A stretch of 64,000 nt of DNA, from assembly GCA_037126765.1 (NCBI GenBank), contig JBBCBC010000021.1, forward strand, positions 24,259,434 to 24,323,433, written 5' to 3'. This document shows positions 1 through 12,241 of the stretch, one piece after another. A program made the translations under genes and the position numbers. The stretch is from Stenogyne calaminthoides (lineage: Eukaryota > Streptophyta > Magnoliopsida > Lamiales > Lamiaceae). Under the pieces are notes generated by a model. That model did not search any database. It saw nothing but the letters and a program-made list of their open reading frames with translations, and was not told the origin of the DNA. Numbering within the stretch: the stretch's first letter is position 1; every line of letters starts with the position of its first letter.

Positions 1-415
1 CAGAGAGTCCTAAAGAGCTACACTTTCAGATGCCTCTTGGGTGGGAGTTTGAACTATGTTGTTCTCATTCAGCCCACTTGGAGTTTCTTGCACTGGCAAA
101 CATACTCCAATTATGCTCCCACTGGCTGAAAGACGATCACCTAGTGAAAGACTCCCACCGTGAAAGTTGTTGAATGCTCCCACTGATTCCTTGTCATGTT
201 GCTTTGACAAGATATTAGCCTCTTTGTTAATTTGTAGTTCTTGAATTTCTTCAAGTTCTATCAGCTTACGACCTTGTTCCTTAAAGACATAGTTTTCTTC
301 GAGGAACTTAGTCTGCCTAGAGACAATCACTGATTGTTTCTCAGGTAGATAGAAGTAATATCCTTTAGTTTCCTTAGGATATCCCACAAAGTAACCCTTT
401 TCACCTTTGGATTTA
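1..415 (-). pseudogene. copia B: polyprotein fragment (integrase/RT linker)
   Basis: The minus strand encodes about 125 residues (10-387) that match the region between integrase and reverse transcriptase of copies A (3603-3960) and C (49910-50260). Shared landmarks are GYPKETKGYYFYLPEKQ, a VSRQTKFLEENYVF stretch and the acidic tail ending ASESVAL. It is a fragment with no function of its own. The reading frame stops at the junction with the LTR of A, and the other end runs off the window. Confidence 0.8.
411..415. repeat. Target site duplication of element A, left copy
   Basis: The five bases before the left LTR are attta. The five after the right LTR (9209-9213) are atttc. Uninterrupted copies of this pol site read ggattccaac (3983, 50289), so a 5-bp duplication of attt(c) with one later substitution fits insertion of A into B. 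Confidence 0.6.
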
Positions 416-1876
416 TGTTGGAATTTATTGGCACGTAAACAAGTAATACATGCAAAAATAAAAATTAAAGTTCACCAACAATGAACAATTAATTGTATAA
501 TTAAATATGAGTAAACATAAACAAAATTCTTACAGCAATTCGTACACGGACTCCTCAACTATGGTATCCACGTAATAGTCTTTTACTAATTCGCACAAAT
601 CTGCCAGCGTTGAATCCCCGAGATGAATTTGCTAGGAAAATTCTAACTTAGAGATTTTATGTAGAAATATGAATTCACGTATTATGAATTCCCAAGAGCT
701 CATATATATAGGAAAGGCCTAACTTAAATCTTAAGCTAACCTTTATTAGGAAAAATCCTAATAAAATAAATATCTTAGATTTATTTCCCACATATAAAAT
801 CTCTACGGATTTAATTCCATGTATATCAAATCTCTACGGATTTGATTCCATGTATATCAAATCTCTACGGATTTGATTCCATATATATTAAATCCTATAA
901 TAATAATATTCCATATATCATTATTGGGAATTCTATTTAATTAAATAGTAATAATAATTAATTCTAAATATAATTATTATTATATTCTCCATAAATTAAA
1001 TATTAATATCCAATATAATATTTAATCAACCAACTATAATTAGTAACAACTGTTACTTGTTGTGTGACCCATAGGCCCTCATATATCGAGTGATTAGTCA
1101 AACTAACGGTCTTAATTGAACTATAGACAATAAATCAGATGTTCTCAATATATGAGGTATGTTGCGAGAAAATGTGCAACTACCTGTAACTGAAACATGG
1201 GCAATTACGATTTCCTCCTTTCATTCGCGAATACTCGATTAAGTCTTGAACATGATGAAGTGTCTATTCAAATTGAGGAATGAATCATATTCTTGGCTCA
1301 ACTACCACGCACATGCACTTCGTGATGAACCTAATTCAAGCAATATCTGCCCATAGACGGGTGCAAGCGTCGGTCATGGTCAAAGTTCATCCTCCACACA
1401 TGTCGTGCGTATTGACCTCAAGTCATCGCTCCCACTAACCGACACACCCGTAGACACATATAGTGGAAATACATCAAATGGTTTCTCGGATGGGTATACC
1501 AATACCCTCTAAGGTATTTGTGCATCCATCATGAGATACCTAGTATCTTGTAGTAAGTGAGATCTTACTACACTCTCTAAGAGTATGATGCAGATCGCAC
1601 ACCAATCTCTGTTGCATCATCAATATCACATTCTTGATGATCCTTGATGGGGGCTATTTGAGAATCATGCTTAAGTCATCTGAGTTCTCACAACCTCAAT
1701 GACAGCAATGACTCATGAGAACACTTGTATGAATAATTGCAAACACACAAACATAATATTCAAACGAGTGTATTGTCATACATTAATATTAAGTGAACTA
1801 TGATATTAAATCAACCTGAATATCATCGAGTATTATGTCCTTATAATAGATTGTCTCTAGGACACTAACACTAACA
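416..1876 (-). repeat. copia A 3' LTR
   Basis: A 1461-bp LTR that matches 7824-9208 over most of its length. It begins TGTTGGAATTTATTGG and ends CACTAACACTAACA on the plus strand. Compared with the 5' LTR it lacks a stretch after position 1270 (the part seen at 8697-8825) but keeps a block at about 1404-1625 that the 5' LTR has lost. A 31-bp tandem repeat lies at 791-883. Confidence 0.88.
791..883. repeat. 31-bp tandem repeat inside the copia LTR (3 copies)
   Basis: Three adjacent copies of a unit containing aaatctctacggattt start at about 791, 822 and 853. The last two differ only at the end. The same array is in the other A LTR (about 8191-8293). A shorter, more diverged form is present in both C LTRs. 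Confidence 0.8.
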
Positions 1877-1887
1877 ATCTCCCACAT
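1877..1887 (-). other. copia A polypurine tract
   Basis: On the minus strand the bases just upstream of the 3' LTR read GTGGGAGAT. This purine-rich primer for plus-strand DNA synthesis sits in the expected place, and C has the same tract at 48127-48137. Confidence 0.75.
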
Positions 1888-2139
1888 GGACTAGAGTCAA
1901 TCACCTACATGTCTAACCCATAAACCATCAAATGTCTAGTGTGTACATGAACACTCAGTGTTTTGGTGAAATGATCCTCCAAATTAAATATGTAGGAATA
2001 CATTTTAATTCCATTTCTCCTTTCCTTATGATCTCTCGAATCAAATGATAAGTCTAGGTACATGCTTGTTTCTGTTTGATGATCTCGGTTCCTTTGCTTG
2101 CGCATTCGTACCAACGTTGTCTTAATACAACTTTATTAG

Positions 2140-5100
2140 ACAACTGGCACTCGGAACTACCCCTAGTTCTCTTAAGAACTATAAAATCTAGACAGCCTCC
2201 TTGAGGCTTCTAATACAACAATGTACTCAACTTCGGTTGTTGAATCTGCGGTCCTTTTTACTTGGAACTATTCCAACTGACCGTCTCATTATTGAGAGTG
2301 AAACGTAACCTGACTGTGGTTCGTAATCATCACAGTCGGATTGAAACTTCAGGTCGACCTTAACCAACCACTACTAGTTCGATCATCCACCATAGACAAG
2401 AAAAACATTCTTTAGTTCGTCTGAGATACTTCAGAATGGTCTTTACAGCAATCCAGTGAGACTCACCCGGATTTTATTGATATCTACCAGTGATGTTGAT
2501 AGCGTAGACCACGATATGGGACATCTTTCATGTGCTTGATATCAGCTTCAACAGAAGGACAATCCTTCTTTGATAGCTTTATCCCATGATTTGCTGATAG
2601 AGATCCTCTCTTAGAGTTCTCCATCTCAAAAAATGCTTCAACATCTTGTCTACATAGGTGGACTGTGACAGGCCCAACATCCTCTTGGATCTATCCTTGT
2701 GGATCTTAATCCCTATGATTTAACAGGCTTCACCAAGACCCTTCATCATGAAGGTCTTTAACAACAAATCTTTAATGAACTGCATTAACGAGATATTGTT
2801 TCCCAAAATCACTATGTCATCGACATACACGATTATGAAAACAAAATTTTTCCCGCTGCGTTTAAGATAAACGCATGGATCTTCCGAGTTTCTGATGAAG
2901 TCAAAAGACTTGATAGCTTCATCAAATTGGATATTCGAACTCCTAAAAGCTTGCTTCAATCCATAAATGGATATTAGCTTGCATACTAGATTAGAATTTG
3001 ACTTAGATGTAAAACCTTCCGGTTGAGTCATAAACACTTCCTTATCAATGTTTTCATTGAGGAAAACTGTTTTGACATCCATCTGCCGAATCTCATAATC
3101 ATAGTGTGCTGTTATCGCAAGTAAAATTCGAATGGACTTGATCTATGCAACTGGTGAGAAGGTCTCACCATAGTCAATGCCTTTGCATTGACTATAGCCC
3201 TTCACCACCAATCCTAGCTTTGCAGGTTTATACTTTGCCATTTGCATCAGTCTTACGCTTGAAGACTCATTTCCAAAATATGGGTCTAACCCCTTTAGGC
3301 AACTCAACCAAGTCCCAAACTTGATTGGTGTACATCGATCAAGTCCCATCTCGGATTTCATGGCTTCATGCCACTTCCCTGAATCAATATCTGATATTGC
3401 TTCAGAATAAGTATTAGGATCGTCCTTGTCTGATATGTCTATATTATCAAGTTCCTCCAAGATATAACCATATCTAATAGGCTGATTACGATTCCTAATT
3501 GACTTACGGAGCTGTGGTTGTGCAGGTTGTACATTCTGATCGTAAAAATTTTGTGGTGCATCGATTTCATCAATATCTTGAGAGTCCTCAAGAGCTACAC
3601 TTTCAGATGCCTCTTGGGCGGGAGTTTGAACTATGATGTTCTCATTCAGCCCACTTGGAGGTTCTTGCACAGGCAAGCCAACTCCAATTACTCTCCCACT
3701 AGCTGAAACACGATCACCTAGTGAAAGACTCCCACCGTGAAAGTTGTTGAATGCTCCCACTGATTCCTTGTCATGTTGCTTTGACAAGATATCAGTCTCT
3801 TTGTTAATTTGTGGTTCTTGAATTTCTTCAAGTTCTATCATCTTACGACCTTGTTCCTTAAAGAAATAGTTTTCTTCGAGGAACTTGGTCTGCCTAGAAA
3901 CAATCACTGATTATTTCTCAGGTAGATAGAAGTAATATCATTTAGTTTCCTTAGGATATCCCACAGAGTAACCCTTTTCACCCTTGGATTCCAACTTGTC
4001 GGTAAGCATCCTTTTCACAATCACGGGGCAACCCCATGTGTGATATGTGTAAAAGTTGGCTTCTTGCCACACCATAGTTCATATGGTGTATGCTCAACCG
4101 ATTTAGATGGAATCCTATTCAGAATGTAAATGGAGGTTTGTAATGCGTATCCCCATAAGAATGTCGGAAGAGAGGAAAAACTCATCATGGACCTTATCAT
4201 GTCTAACAGGGTTCGATTTCTCCTCTCGGTCACACCGTTCATCTAAGGTGTTCAGGGAGGAGTCCATTGTGACTGGATTCCATGTAACTTCAAGTAATCA
4301 ATGAATTCATGACTAAGGTATACACCTCCTCGATTTGATCGAGGAGTTTTGATACTCTTACCAAGTTACTTCTCTACTTCAGCCTACTCTTTGAATTTCT
4401 CAAAATATTTGAATTTGTGTTTCATAAGATATACGTATCCGAATCTTGAGAAATCATCAGTAAAAGTGATGAAGTATCCGAAGTGACCCCTAGCTAGAGT
4501 GGACAATGGTCCACAAATATCGTTGTAGATAAACTCTAGAACTTCTTTGGTATGCACCCCTTTCCCAGAAAAGGGTATGTTGATCATCTTGTCCATGAGA
4601 TAAGATTCACAATCTCCATAAGACTCACAGTCGAATGGGGTTAAGTACTCTAACTTTCTTAACCTTGTAATTCTTTTCTCGTTTACATGATCAAGTTCTA
4701 CAACGCCATAAGTAAGTCGGGTTTTCATGATTACTAAGTTTGAGTCTTTTATTTTGTAAGAACATCATATCCATAATGCAACAAATGCATGTTGCGAGTA
4801 ATAGAAAGAACTAGATGACAATCATTAAGTTTTAATCTAAAATCAAAGGGTAAGTCTAACACATAAGTCCCCACACGTTCAGTTAGCAACTCTTGCTTCA
4901 TTTCCACATGTAAGATAACTTCACCCGCCCTAACTGTCCTAAGACACATGAGCCCCTTCACATTCGCACAAATGTGAGAGCCGCATCCGGTATCTAATAC
5001 CAAGCAATTAGCGCTATTAATGAACATGTTTATCTTAACAACAAACATAGATGTTCTAATGCCAGAAGCACCTAGTGCCTTCCTTTTAGCAACTAGAATC

Positions 5101-5760
5101 TTATAGTCCTTCTTCCAGTGCCCTCTTCTACTTATAGTAGAGGCACACATCCTTGTCTACCCGCTCCTTCCTTTGAACACCATCTTAGTGATAGTGAACT
5201 CAAAAGTCTTGAGCACGTTGTGAAGTTCAGGCATGGTCGCATCCGTCTTATTCATATTGTAGTTCACAATGAACCTAGAAAATAAATCCGGAAGCGACTG
5301 GAGGATAGCATAAATGAAAACGTTGGTCTTTTAGCTCAAAGCCTAAATTACCTAGTTTCTCAATTAGGCATATCATCTTAAGCACATGAGGTGAAACATT
5401 CCCCTTTTCAGCTAACCGGCATCTAAACAGATCTCTCATCATTTCATAAATCTCAAAACGAGATTCAGAATCAAAGAGATCCTTCAGATGCTTGAGCATC
5501 TCGAAAGAACCCATTTTCTCATGTTGCCTTAAGTAATTCGGGAGTCATGCCGAGCAACATCACACACTGCGTCTGCGAAGCATCCTTTTGATGCTTATTC
5601 CGAGCTACTACGTCAAACGTGGCTGCCTCAGAGTACCAACTTTAATGGTAATCGGGATATACGTGTCCAACACATACTCAATATTTTCTTGCATTAGCAC
5701 CAAACACATGTTTCGGTGTCAATCCAGAAAATTTGGCCTAGCCAATTTAGTTTGTTTCCA
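2140..5760 (-). pseudogene. copia A gag-pol polyprotein, decayed
   Basis: Pieces in element order, reading the minus strand. gag (about 5275-5760) has the UBN2-type stretch FEMLKHLKDLFDSESRFEIY. A damaged zinc knuckle (GHWKKDYK, second cysteine pair lost) leads into the protease motif VLDTGCGSHIC (about 4970-5000). Integrase core pieces lie at 4021-4728, with ICGPLSTLARG, FTDDFSRFGYVYL and ERRNRTLLDM. The linker is at 3143-3907. RT (2720-3082) has MDVKTVFLNENI and an intact YVDD. RNase H is reduced to scraps near 2190-2700, with a TTEVEYIV motif. Several frame changes and stops separate the pieces, so no intact polyprotein can be made. The neighbouring leader and LTRs confirm its identity. 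Confidence 0.85.
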
Positions 5761-7806
5761 AAACACATCTCAATAACAATTATACATTTCAACTAACCAA
5801 GAGAAATAAAATAAAACGGGAATTAAACACATAATTCCTATGATCAATATTCAGCAATCAAAATAAACATGGCTTTTCTTTTATGTTTATTTTGTCTCCA
5901 TTATTTTCACATACTTAACGACCTCATCGGAAAAGTACGAATTTATATCAAATATAAATTATAATGGACTAGGATCCACATTATTACTATCATAATCCCA
6001 GCGAGGGCTGATCATTACAATAGCATAACTGGTAGGCCTCCAAACCAATTGCAAAACTGCAATTTCTAGTTTGTCGAACCTAGTTCGACTGATATCCCTT
6101 ACCCTTTGTTCCCCGCGAGGGCTAGCGAAATAAAGTTAAGTTGGTTTACAACCATCAAGCGGCGACATTACATGTCCCTATAAAAGTCCCGTTAGATGTA
6201 GATCCGAGCAAAAGACGAGGGTCTTTAAGTACTCATTGGAACGAAATCTCCGATTTACTTTTAATTTTGATGGAAGACATCTTATCAAATTAATGAGAAA
6301 ACCATATTTTAGTGAGGAACGTTTTAAAGGCAGGGTATTAATTGCTTAATCGAGATCCAAATATGTTAATCTACATCAAATTTGAGCATCTATTGGGGTC
6401 GCCTACCCAAACATGATATTATACAGACTAACACTTATATGGGCGCCGTCTACCCAAATAATTAATATGGTCCGACATTTATTGGGCGTTGCCTACTCAA
6501 ACAGTTATAATGCGAACTATAAAAGTGTTTAACGAATCAAATTAAAACAGTTAAACAAGTGAGATTTAATAATTTTTTATAAACCGAATTTCAAAATCCA
6601 ATTTAAACTCAATTTTAAATTATTAAAAGTTAATAATTAATCCAGTTAATTGTGATTAAAAGTCCAACTTTTAATTCTTATTCAATTAATTTCAAAATCA
6701 AAAGTCCAACTTTTAATTTTATTTTAAAATTAAACTTTTCAATCTTAAAATCCAATTTTAATTATTTTATTTGTAGGGGCTAAAATATAATTTCAAAAAT
6801 TGCATAGGAAAGCCTAGCCAAATCAAATTTACTAGATGGCCTTCCCCTCATCATCACCCAAATTCGGCAGAGTCTGATCTATAATTTGGGACATCCGTAT
6901 TCGTCATCAAGTTAAGAAAATCAAATCAGTTGCATCAAACAACATCATGTGAACATTAATCAAAAAATAATCTAATTACTCTCGACAAATTTCAATTTTC
7001 AGAACAAGAATACGAATCAATTCTAGTAAAGCAGCGAGCACGGGATGAGTAGGTCACGCAACAGCGATAAGTAGTGAACAGAATCGCCACAGTCGCGTCT
7101 TCATCAAGAGACGAATCGGCGCTGCTTGTGAATCCATCATCAAATCACCACCGTGAAAAGAGGTCCAAGGTACGGCGCCGCGACCGCCATCAAGCGCGTG
7201 CGACCACGCCACGTCGCCCTAGGCGTGTCGCGAGCTTCGCTCATAACGGTCACGCATCAATCAGCCGCTCCAAGCGGCGATTCATAGAGCGTGAGGTTTG
7301 ACCGCCGCCGTGAATCCCAATCGGTATCACCGCCGTGAACCGCGGCCGCGACTGCGCCGCCGCTCGTTGAAGGACATTGATTCGGGTTTCAACAGAGGAG
7401 AGTCAAGAGGGAACGGATCGGACCGCCGTCATTCCGAGCGGATTGGAAGCACCCGAGACACCGCAAGGCGCGGTGTGATCCGCCACCTCAAGCGACGAAA
7501 CACGGTCCAACACCGCCAGTGGAGCGGCGTGAGGTGATGTGAGCACGTGTTTCGAAAACCGTAATTTGAGGAAACCAGGGAAGACGAAGACGAAAGGGGC
7601 GCACAAGTTGTGAGGACCAAATAAACACAATTTACCCAAAATAAACTAATAAGCCCCAATATCAGCCCCACAAATAGTTAACAGGTGCGGTCCAAACCCA
7701 GTTTTGGCCGCACCAAATTTATAATTTTTTTTTTTATAAAAAAATAATTAATTCAATTAATCAAGAGACTGATCGGTATTCCGAATCAAAATGTTGATAG
7801 GTTCCT
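5760..7806 (-). other. copia A untranslated leader
   Basis: About 2 kb between gag and the primer-binding site. From the gag side it holds an AT-rich stretch, three related hairpin-forming repeats at 6390-6502 (TTGGG...CCCAA type), a second AT-rich stretch, and a strikingly GC- and CpG-rich block at about 7080-7560. Arginine-rich open frames in the GC block run on both strands without family similarity. I read them as by-products of base composition. Confidence 0.6.
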
Positions 7807-7823
7807 CCGCCGTCTGATACCAC
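7807..7823 (-). other. copia A primer-binding site (initiator tRNA-Met type)
   Basis: On the minus strand the bases right after the 5' LTR read GTGGTATCAGACGG. The standard plant copia site complementary to initiator tRNA-Met is TGGTATCAGAGC. The match is good with mismatches at the end. Confidence 0.75.
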
Positions 7824-9208
7824 TGTTGGAATTTATAGGCACGTAAACACATAATACATGCACAACGGAAATTAAAGTTCACCGACAACGAACAATTAAT
7901 TGCATAATTAAATACGAGTAAATGTAAAAAGAATTCTTGCAGCAATTCGTACACGGATTCCTCAACTATGGTATCCACGTAATAGTCATTTACTAATTCA
8001 CACAAATTTGCCAGAGTTGAATCCCCGAGATGAATTTGCTAGGAAAATTATAACTTAGAGATTTTTATGGAGAAATATGAATTCAAGTATTATGAATTCC
8101 CAAGAGCTCATATATATAGAAAATACCCATTTTAAATCTTAAGCCAACCTTTATTAGGAAAAATCCTAATAAAATAAATCTCTTAGATTTATTTCCCACA
8201 TATAAAATCTCTACGGATTTAATTCTATGTATATCAAATCTCTATGGATTTGATTCCATGTATATCAAATCTCTACGGATTTGATTTCATATATATTAAA
8301 TATTATAATAATGATATTCCATATATCATTATTGGGAATTCTATTTAATTAAATCTATTTTAAATAAATATTAATAATAATTAATTCTAAATATAATTAT
8401 TATTATATTCTCCATAAATTAAATATTAATATCCAATATAATATTTAATCAACCAAATATAATTAGTAAACAACCGTTACTTGTTGTGTGACCCATATGC
8501 CCTCATATATCGAGCGATTAGTCAAATTAACGGTCTTAATTGAACCCTAGATAATAAATCAGACATTCTCAATATATGAGGTACGTTGCGAGGAAATGTG
8601 CAACTACCTGTAACTGAAACATGGGCTATTACGATTTCCTCATTTCATTCGTGAATAATCGATTAAGTCTTGAACATGATGAAGTGTCTATTCAAATAAC
8701 TTAATCATATTGTCTCTAATCACTAATTGATCATGTATGTTACACTTAGCCACAAAGTCTAAGTTGACGTCGGTCGATGACTTTGATCCAATTATGATGA
8801 GAAGATGAGTATTCTCTCTAAATCCACATTGAGGAATGAATTCTATTCTTGGCTCAACTACCACGCACATGCACTTCGTGATGAACCCAATCCAAGCCTT
8901 ATCTACCCATAGACGGGTGCAAGCGTCGGTTATGGTCAAAGTTCATCACTCCACACATGTCATTCTTGATGATCCTTGATCGGGGCTATTTGAGAATTAT
9001 GCTTAAGTCATCTGAGTTCTCACAACCTCAATGACAACAATAACTCATTGGAACACTTGTATGAATAATTGCAAACAATCAAATATAATATTCAAACGAG
9101 TGTATTGCCATACATTAATATTAAGTGAACTATAATATTAAATCAACCTGAATATCTTCGAGTATTATGTCCTTATAATAGATTGTCTCTAAGACACTAA
9201 CACTAACA
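7824..9208 (-). repeat. copia A 5' LTR
   Basis: A 1385-bp LTR paired with 416-1876. It begins TGTTGGAATTTATAGG and ends CACTAACACTAACA on the plus strand. It has lost about 215 bp near 8957 that the other LTR keeps, and retains a stretch near 8697-8825 that the other has lost. On the high side it abuts pol sequence of element B instead of unrelated DNA. Confidence 0.88.
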
Positions 9209-9213
9209 ATTTC
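9209..9213. repeat. Target site duplication of element A, right copy
   Basis: atttc directly follows the LTR end. It matches attta at 411-415 in four of five bases and runs on into the uninterrupted pol text aacttgtcgg. Confidence 0.6.
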
Positions 9214-11040
9214 AACTTGTCGGTAAGCATCCTTTTCACAATCACGGGGCAACCCCATGTTTGATATGTGTAAAAGTTGGCTTCTTGCCATACCATTGTT
9301 CATATGGTGTATGCTCTACCGATTTAGATGGAATCCTATTCAGAATGTAGGTTGAGGTTTGTAACATGCATTCCCATAAGAATGTCGGAAGAGAGGAAAA
9401 GCTCATCTTGGACCTCACCATGTCCAACAAGGTTCGGTTTCTCCGTTTGGACACACCGTTCATTTGAGGTGTTCTGGGAGGAGTCCATTGTGATTGGATT
9501 CCATGCAACTTCAAGTAATCAGTGGATTCATGGCTAAGGTATTCACCTCCTCGATCTGATCGAAGTGTCTTGATACTCTTACCAAGTTACTTCTCTACTT
9601 CATCCTTAAACTCTTTGAATTTCTCAAAAGATTCGAATTTATGTTTCATAAGATACACTTATCCGTATCTCGAGAAATCATTAGTAAAAGTGATGAAGTA
9701 GCCGAAGTGACCCCTAGGTAGAGTGGGCAATGGTCCACATACGTCACTGTGGATCAACTCTAGAACTTCTTTGACATGTACCTCTTTCTCATAAGGGTTT
9801 ATCGATCATCTTGCCCATGAGACAAGATTCGCAATCTCCATAAGACTCAAAGTCAAATGGGGTTAAGTAGTCTAACTTTCTTAACCTTGCAATTCCTTTC
9901 TCGTTTACATGATCAAGTCTACAATGCCACAAGTAAGTCGGGTTTTCATGATTACTAAGTTTGAGTATTTTATTTCGTATATTAAGAACATTATATCCAC
10001 AATGCAATAAGTATAAACCATTCACCATAGAGGCATTCCCATAAACCATTCAACGTGAAATAACAATTATTATCACTAAAATGGAAGGAATGACCCTCAT
10101 TGTCTAGCATAGGAATGAAAATAATGTTGCGAGTAATAGGAAGAACGAAATGACAATCATTAAGTTCTAATATAAAACCAAAGGGTAAGTCTAACACATA
10201 AGTCCCACACGTTCAGTAGCAACTCTTGCTCCGTTTCCACGTGTAAGAAAACTTTACCCAGCCTAACTTCCCTAAGACACATGAGCCCCTTCACATTCGT
10301 ACAAATGTGTGAGCCACATCCGGTATCCAATACCCAGCAGTTAGCGCTATTTGTGGATATGTTTATCTTAATAACAAACATACATGTTCTAGTGCCAGAA
10401 GCACCCAGTGTCTTCCTTTTAGCAACCAGAACCTTATAGTCCTTCTTCCAATGCCCTCTTCTACTTATAGTAGAGGCACACATCCTTGTCTACCCCCTCC
10501 TTCTTTTGAACACCATCTTAGTGATAGTGGACTCAAAAGTCTTGAGCATGTTGTGAAGTTCAGGCATGTTCGCATCCGTCTTATTCATATTGTAGTTCAC
10601 AATGAAGCCAGAATATCAATCCGGAAGCGACTGGAGGATAGCATAAATGAAAACATTGGTCTTTTAGCTCAATGCCTAAATTACCAAGTTTCTCAATTAG
10701 GCCTATCATCATTAGCACATGAGGTGAAATCTTCCATTCTTTAGCTAACCGACATCTGAATAGATCTCTCATTACTTCATAAATCTCAAAACGAGATTCA
10801 GAATTAAAGAGATCTTTCAGATGCTTGAGCATTTCGAAGGGACCCATTTTCTCATGTTGCCTTAAGCAATTCGGGAGTCATGCCGAGCAACATCACATAC
10901 TGAGCCTGGGAAGCATCCTTTTGATGCTTCTTCTGAGCTGCTACGTCAAACTTGGTTGCCTTAGAGTACCAGCTGCAAGGGTAACCAGGATAGAAGTGTC
11001 CAACGCGTACTCAATCTTTTCTTGCCTTAGCACCAAACAC
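9209..11040 (-). pseudogene. copia B polyprotein: integrase, protease and gag part
   Basis: Minus-strand pieces in element order. gag (about 10590-11040) contains KHQKDASQAQYVMLLGMTP followed by the FEMLKHLKDLF stretch. A damaged zinc knuckle and protease motif VLDTGCGSHICTN lie at 10160-10483. The pre-integrase region is at 9789-10049, with YLWHCRLDHVNEKGIARL and the second half of the HHCC zinc site (CESCLMGKM). The integrase end is at 9242-9514 with a KRRNRTLLDM motif. Several frame breaks separate them. Compared with A, the pre-integrase histidine context WHCRLDH is better kept here. Confidence 0.82.
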
Positions 11041-12160
11041 ATGTTTCGGTGTCAGTCCAGAAAATTTGGCCTAGCCAATTTAGTTTGTTTCTAAAATATA
11101 TCTCAATAACAATTATACATTTCAACTAACCACGAGAAATAAAATAAAACAGGAATTAAACACATAATTCCTATGATCAATATTTAACAATTAAAATAAA
11201 CATGCCCTTTCTTTTATTTTGTCTCCATTATTTTCACATATTCAACGACCTCATCGGAAGAATACAAATATATATCTAATATAAATCATAATGGACTAGG
11301 ATCCACATTCCTACTATCATAATATCTGCTTGGGTTGATTACTATGATAGCAGAACTGGTAGGTCTTCAAACCAATTGCAAAACTGCAACTCATAGTTGA
11401 TTGAACCTAGTTCAATCGGATGCCCCTTGACTTTCGTTTTTCCCTGCTTGGGCTGGTGAAACAAAATCAAGTTGATTTGCAACCATCAAGCGGTGACACT
11501 ACGTCTCCCTATAAAAGTCCCGTTAAATGTAGATACGAGCAAAAGACTTGGGCCTTAAATACTCATTGGAACGAAATCTCCGGTTTACTTTTAACTTTGA
11601 TGGAAGACATCATTCAATTTAATGAAAATCATATTTTAGCGAGGATCGTTTTAAAGGCGGGATATTAATTGCTTAATAGAGATCCAACATGTTAATCTAC
11701 ATCACATTTGAGCACTTATTGAGCGCCGCCTACCCAAACATGACATTATACGGACTAACACTTATATGGGCGCCGTCTACCCAAATAATTAATACGGTCC
11801 GACAAATATTAGGTGCCGCCTACCCAAACAATTATAATGCGGACGTAGAGTGCGTTAACGAATTTAAATAAATAAACAAGTTAACAAGTGGAATTTTAAT
11901 AAACCTTTAAAAAATAAATCTCAAAATCTAATTTTCAATTTACTTTAAAATTATTAAGACGATAATTAATCTAATTAATTATTTTGGTCCAACCATATTC
12001 CAATTTTAAATTAATACTTTATTAATTTTAAAAAAACAGATTTTAATGTTTATTTTATTCATCAAGGGCTCATGTGCAATCTCAAAATTGCACGGAAGGA
12101 CCAGTCCTAAATCCAATTTTGGCACAGTCCTTCCCCTCATCATCGTCTGGTGATTGGGTC
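11041..12160 (-). other. copia B partial leader
   Basis: Matches the gag-proximal half of the A leader (5760-6870), including three hairpin-type repeats at 11716-11831. Similarity ends just after ccttcccctcatcatc (about 12130-12165), where A goes on into its GC-rich block. The rest of the leader, the primer site and the 5' LTR are missing. Confidence 0.65.
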
Positions 12161-12164
12161 TATC

Positions 12165-12241
12165 CTATATATATGAGTTCTTGGGAATTCACAAACAACG
12201 TTAATTCATTATTCTCTCCATAAGATCTAGAGTTAGAATTG
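12165..12241 (+). repeat. Short inverted LTR fragment of the A/B/C copia family
   Basis: Read as the reverse complement, this stretch matches about 640-715 of the A LTR. Landmarks are gaattcccaagaactcatata and the adjoining gagattttatg-like part. Its orientation is opposite to element B next to it. It therefore comes from another insertion or a rearrangement, not from the missing 5' LTR of B. Confidence 0.5.

Larger units (their letters stand above)
416..9208 (-). mobile_element. Ty1/copia element A, full length, nested in element B
   Basis: A structurally complete copia element on the minus strand. In plus coordinates the order is 3' LTR (416-1876), polypurine tract (1877-1887), decayed RNase H, RT, integrase, protease and gag (about 2140-5760), a long leader (about 5760-7806), primer-binding site (7807-7823) and 5' LTR (7824-9208). 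The LTRs start TGTTGGAATT and end CTAACA on the plus strand. The element is about 8.8 kb, the same family as B and C, and sits inside the pol region of B. All coding parts carry frameshifts and stops, so it is non-autonomous now. Short target duplications flank it. Confidence 0.9.
1..12160 (-). mobile_element. Outer Ty1/copia element B, truncated at both ends and split by element A
   Basis: Remains of a copia retrotransposon read on the minus strand, in two pieces (1-415 and 9209 to about 12160) separated by the nested copy A. Piece 1-415 encodes the integrase/RT linker. Piece 9209-12160 encodes, in decreasing coordinates, integrase, the pre-integrase zinc region, protease, gag and part of the untranslated leader. 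Joining the pieces restores the local order seen in A and C: the text running into 415 resumes at 9214 at the equivalent pol position. Its 3' LTR lies beyond the left edge. Its 5' leader stops near 12150-12165, before the GC-rich block, primer-binding site and 5' LTR expected from A and C. The breakpoint is estimated by eye. Confidence 0.8.

Noticed and set aside
6390..6502. Regularly spaced short repeats considered as a CRISPR array
   Set aside because: Only three imperfect copies, in a plant retroelement leader, with no spacers of constant length.
7074..7671. Several overlapping arginine-rich open frames on both strands
   Set aside because: They sit in the GC-rich leader of copia A, overlap each other on opposite strands and show no family motif.
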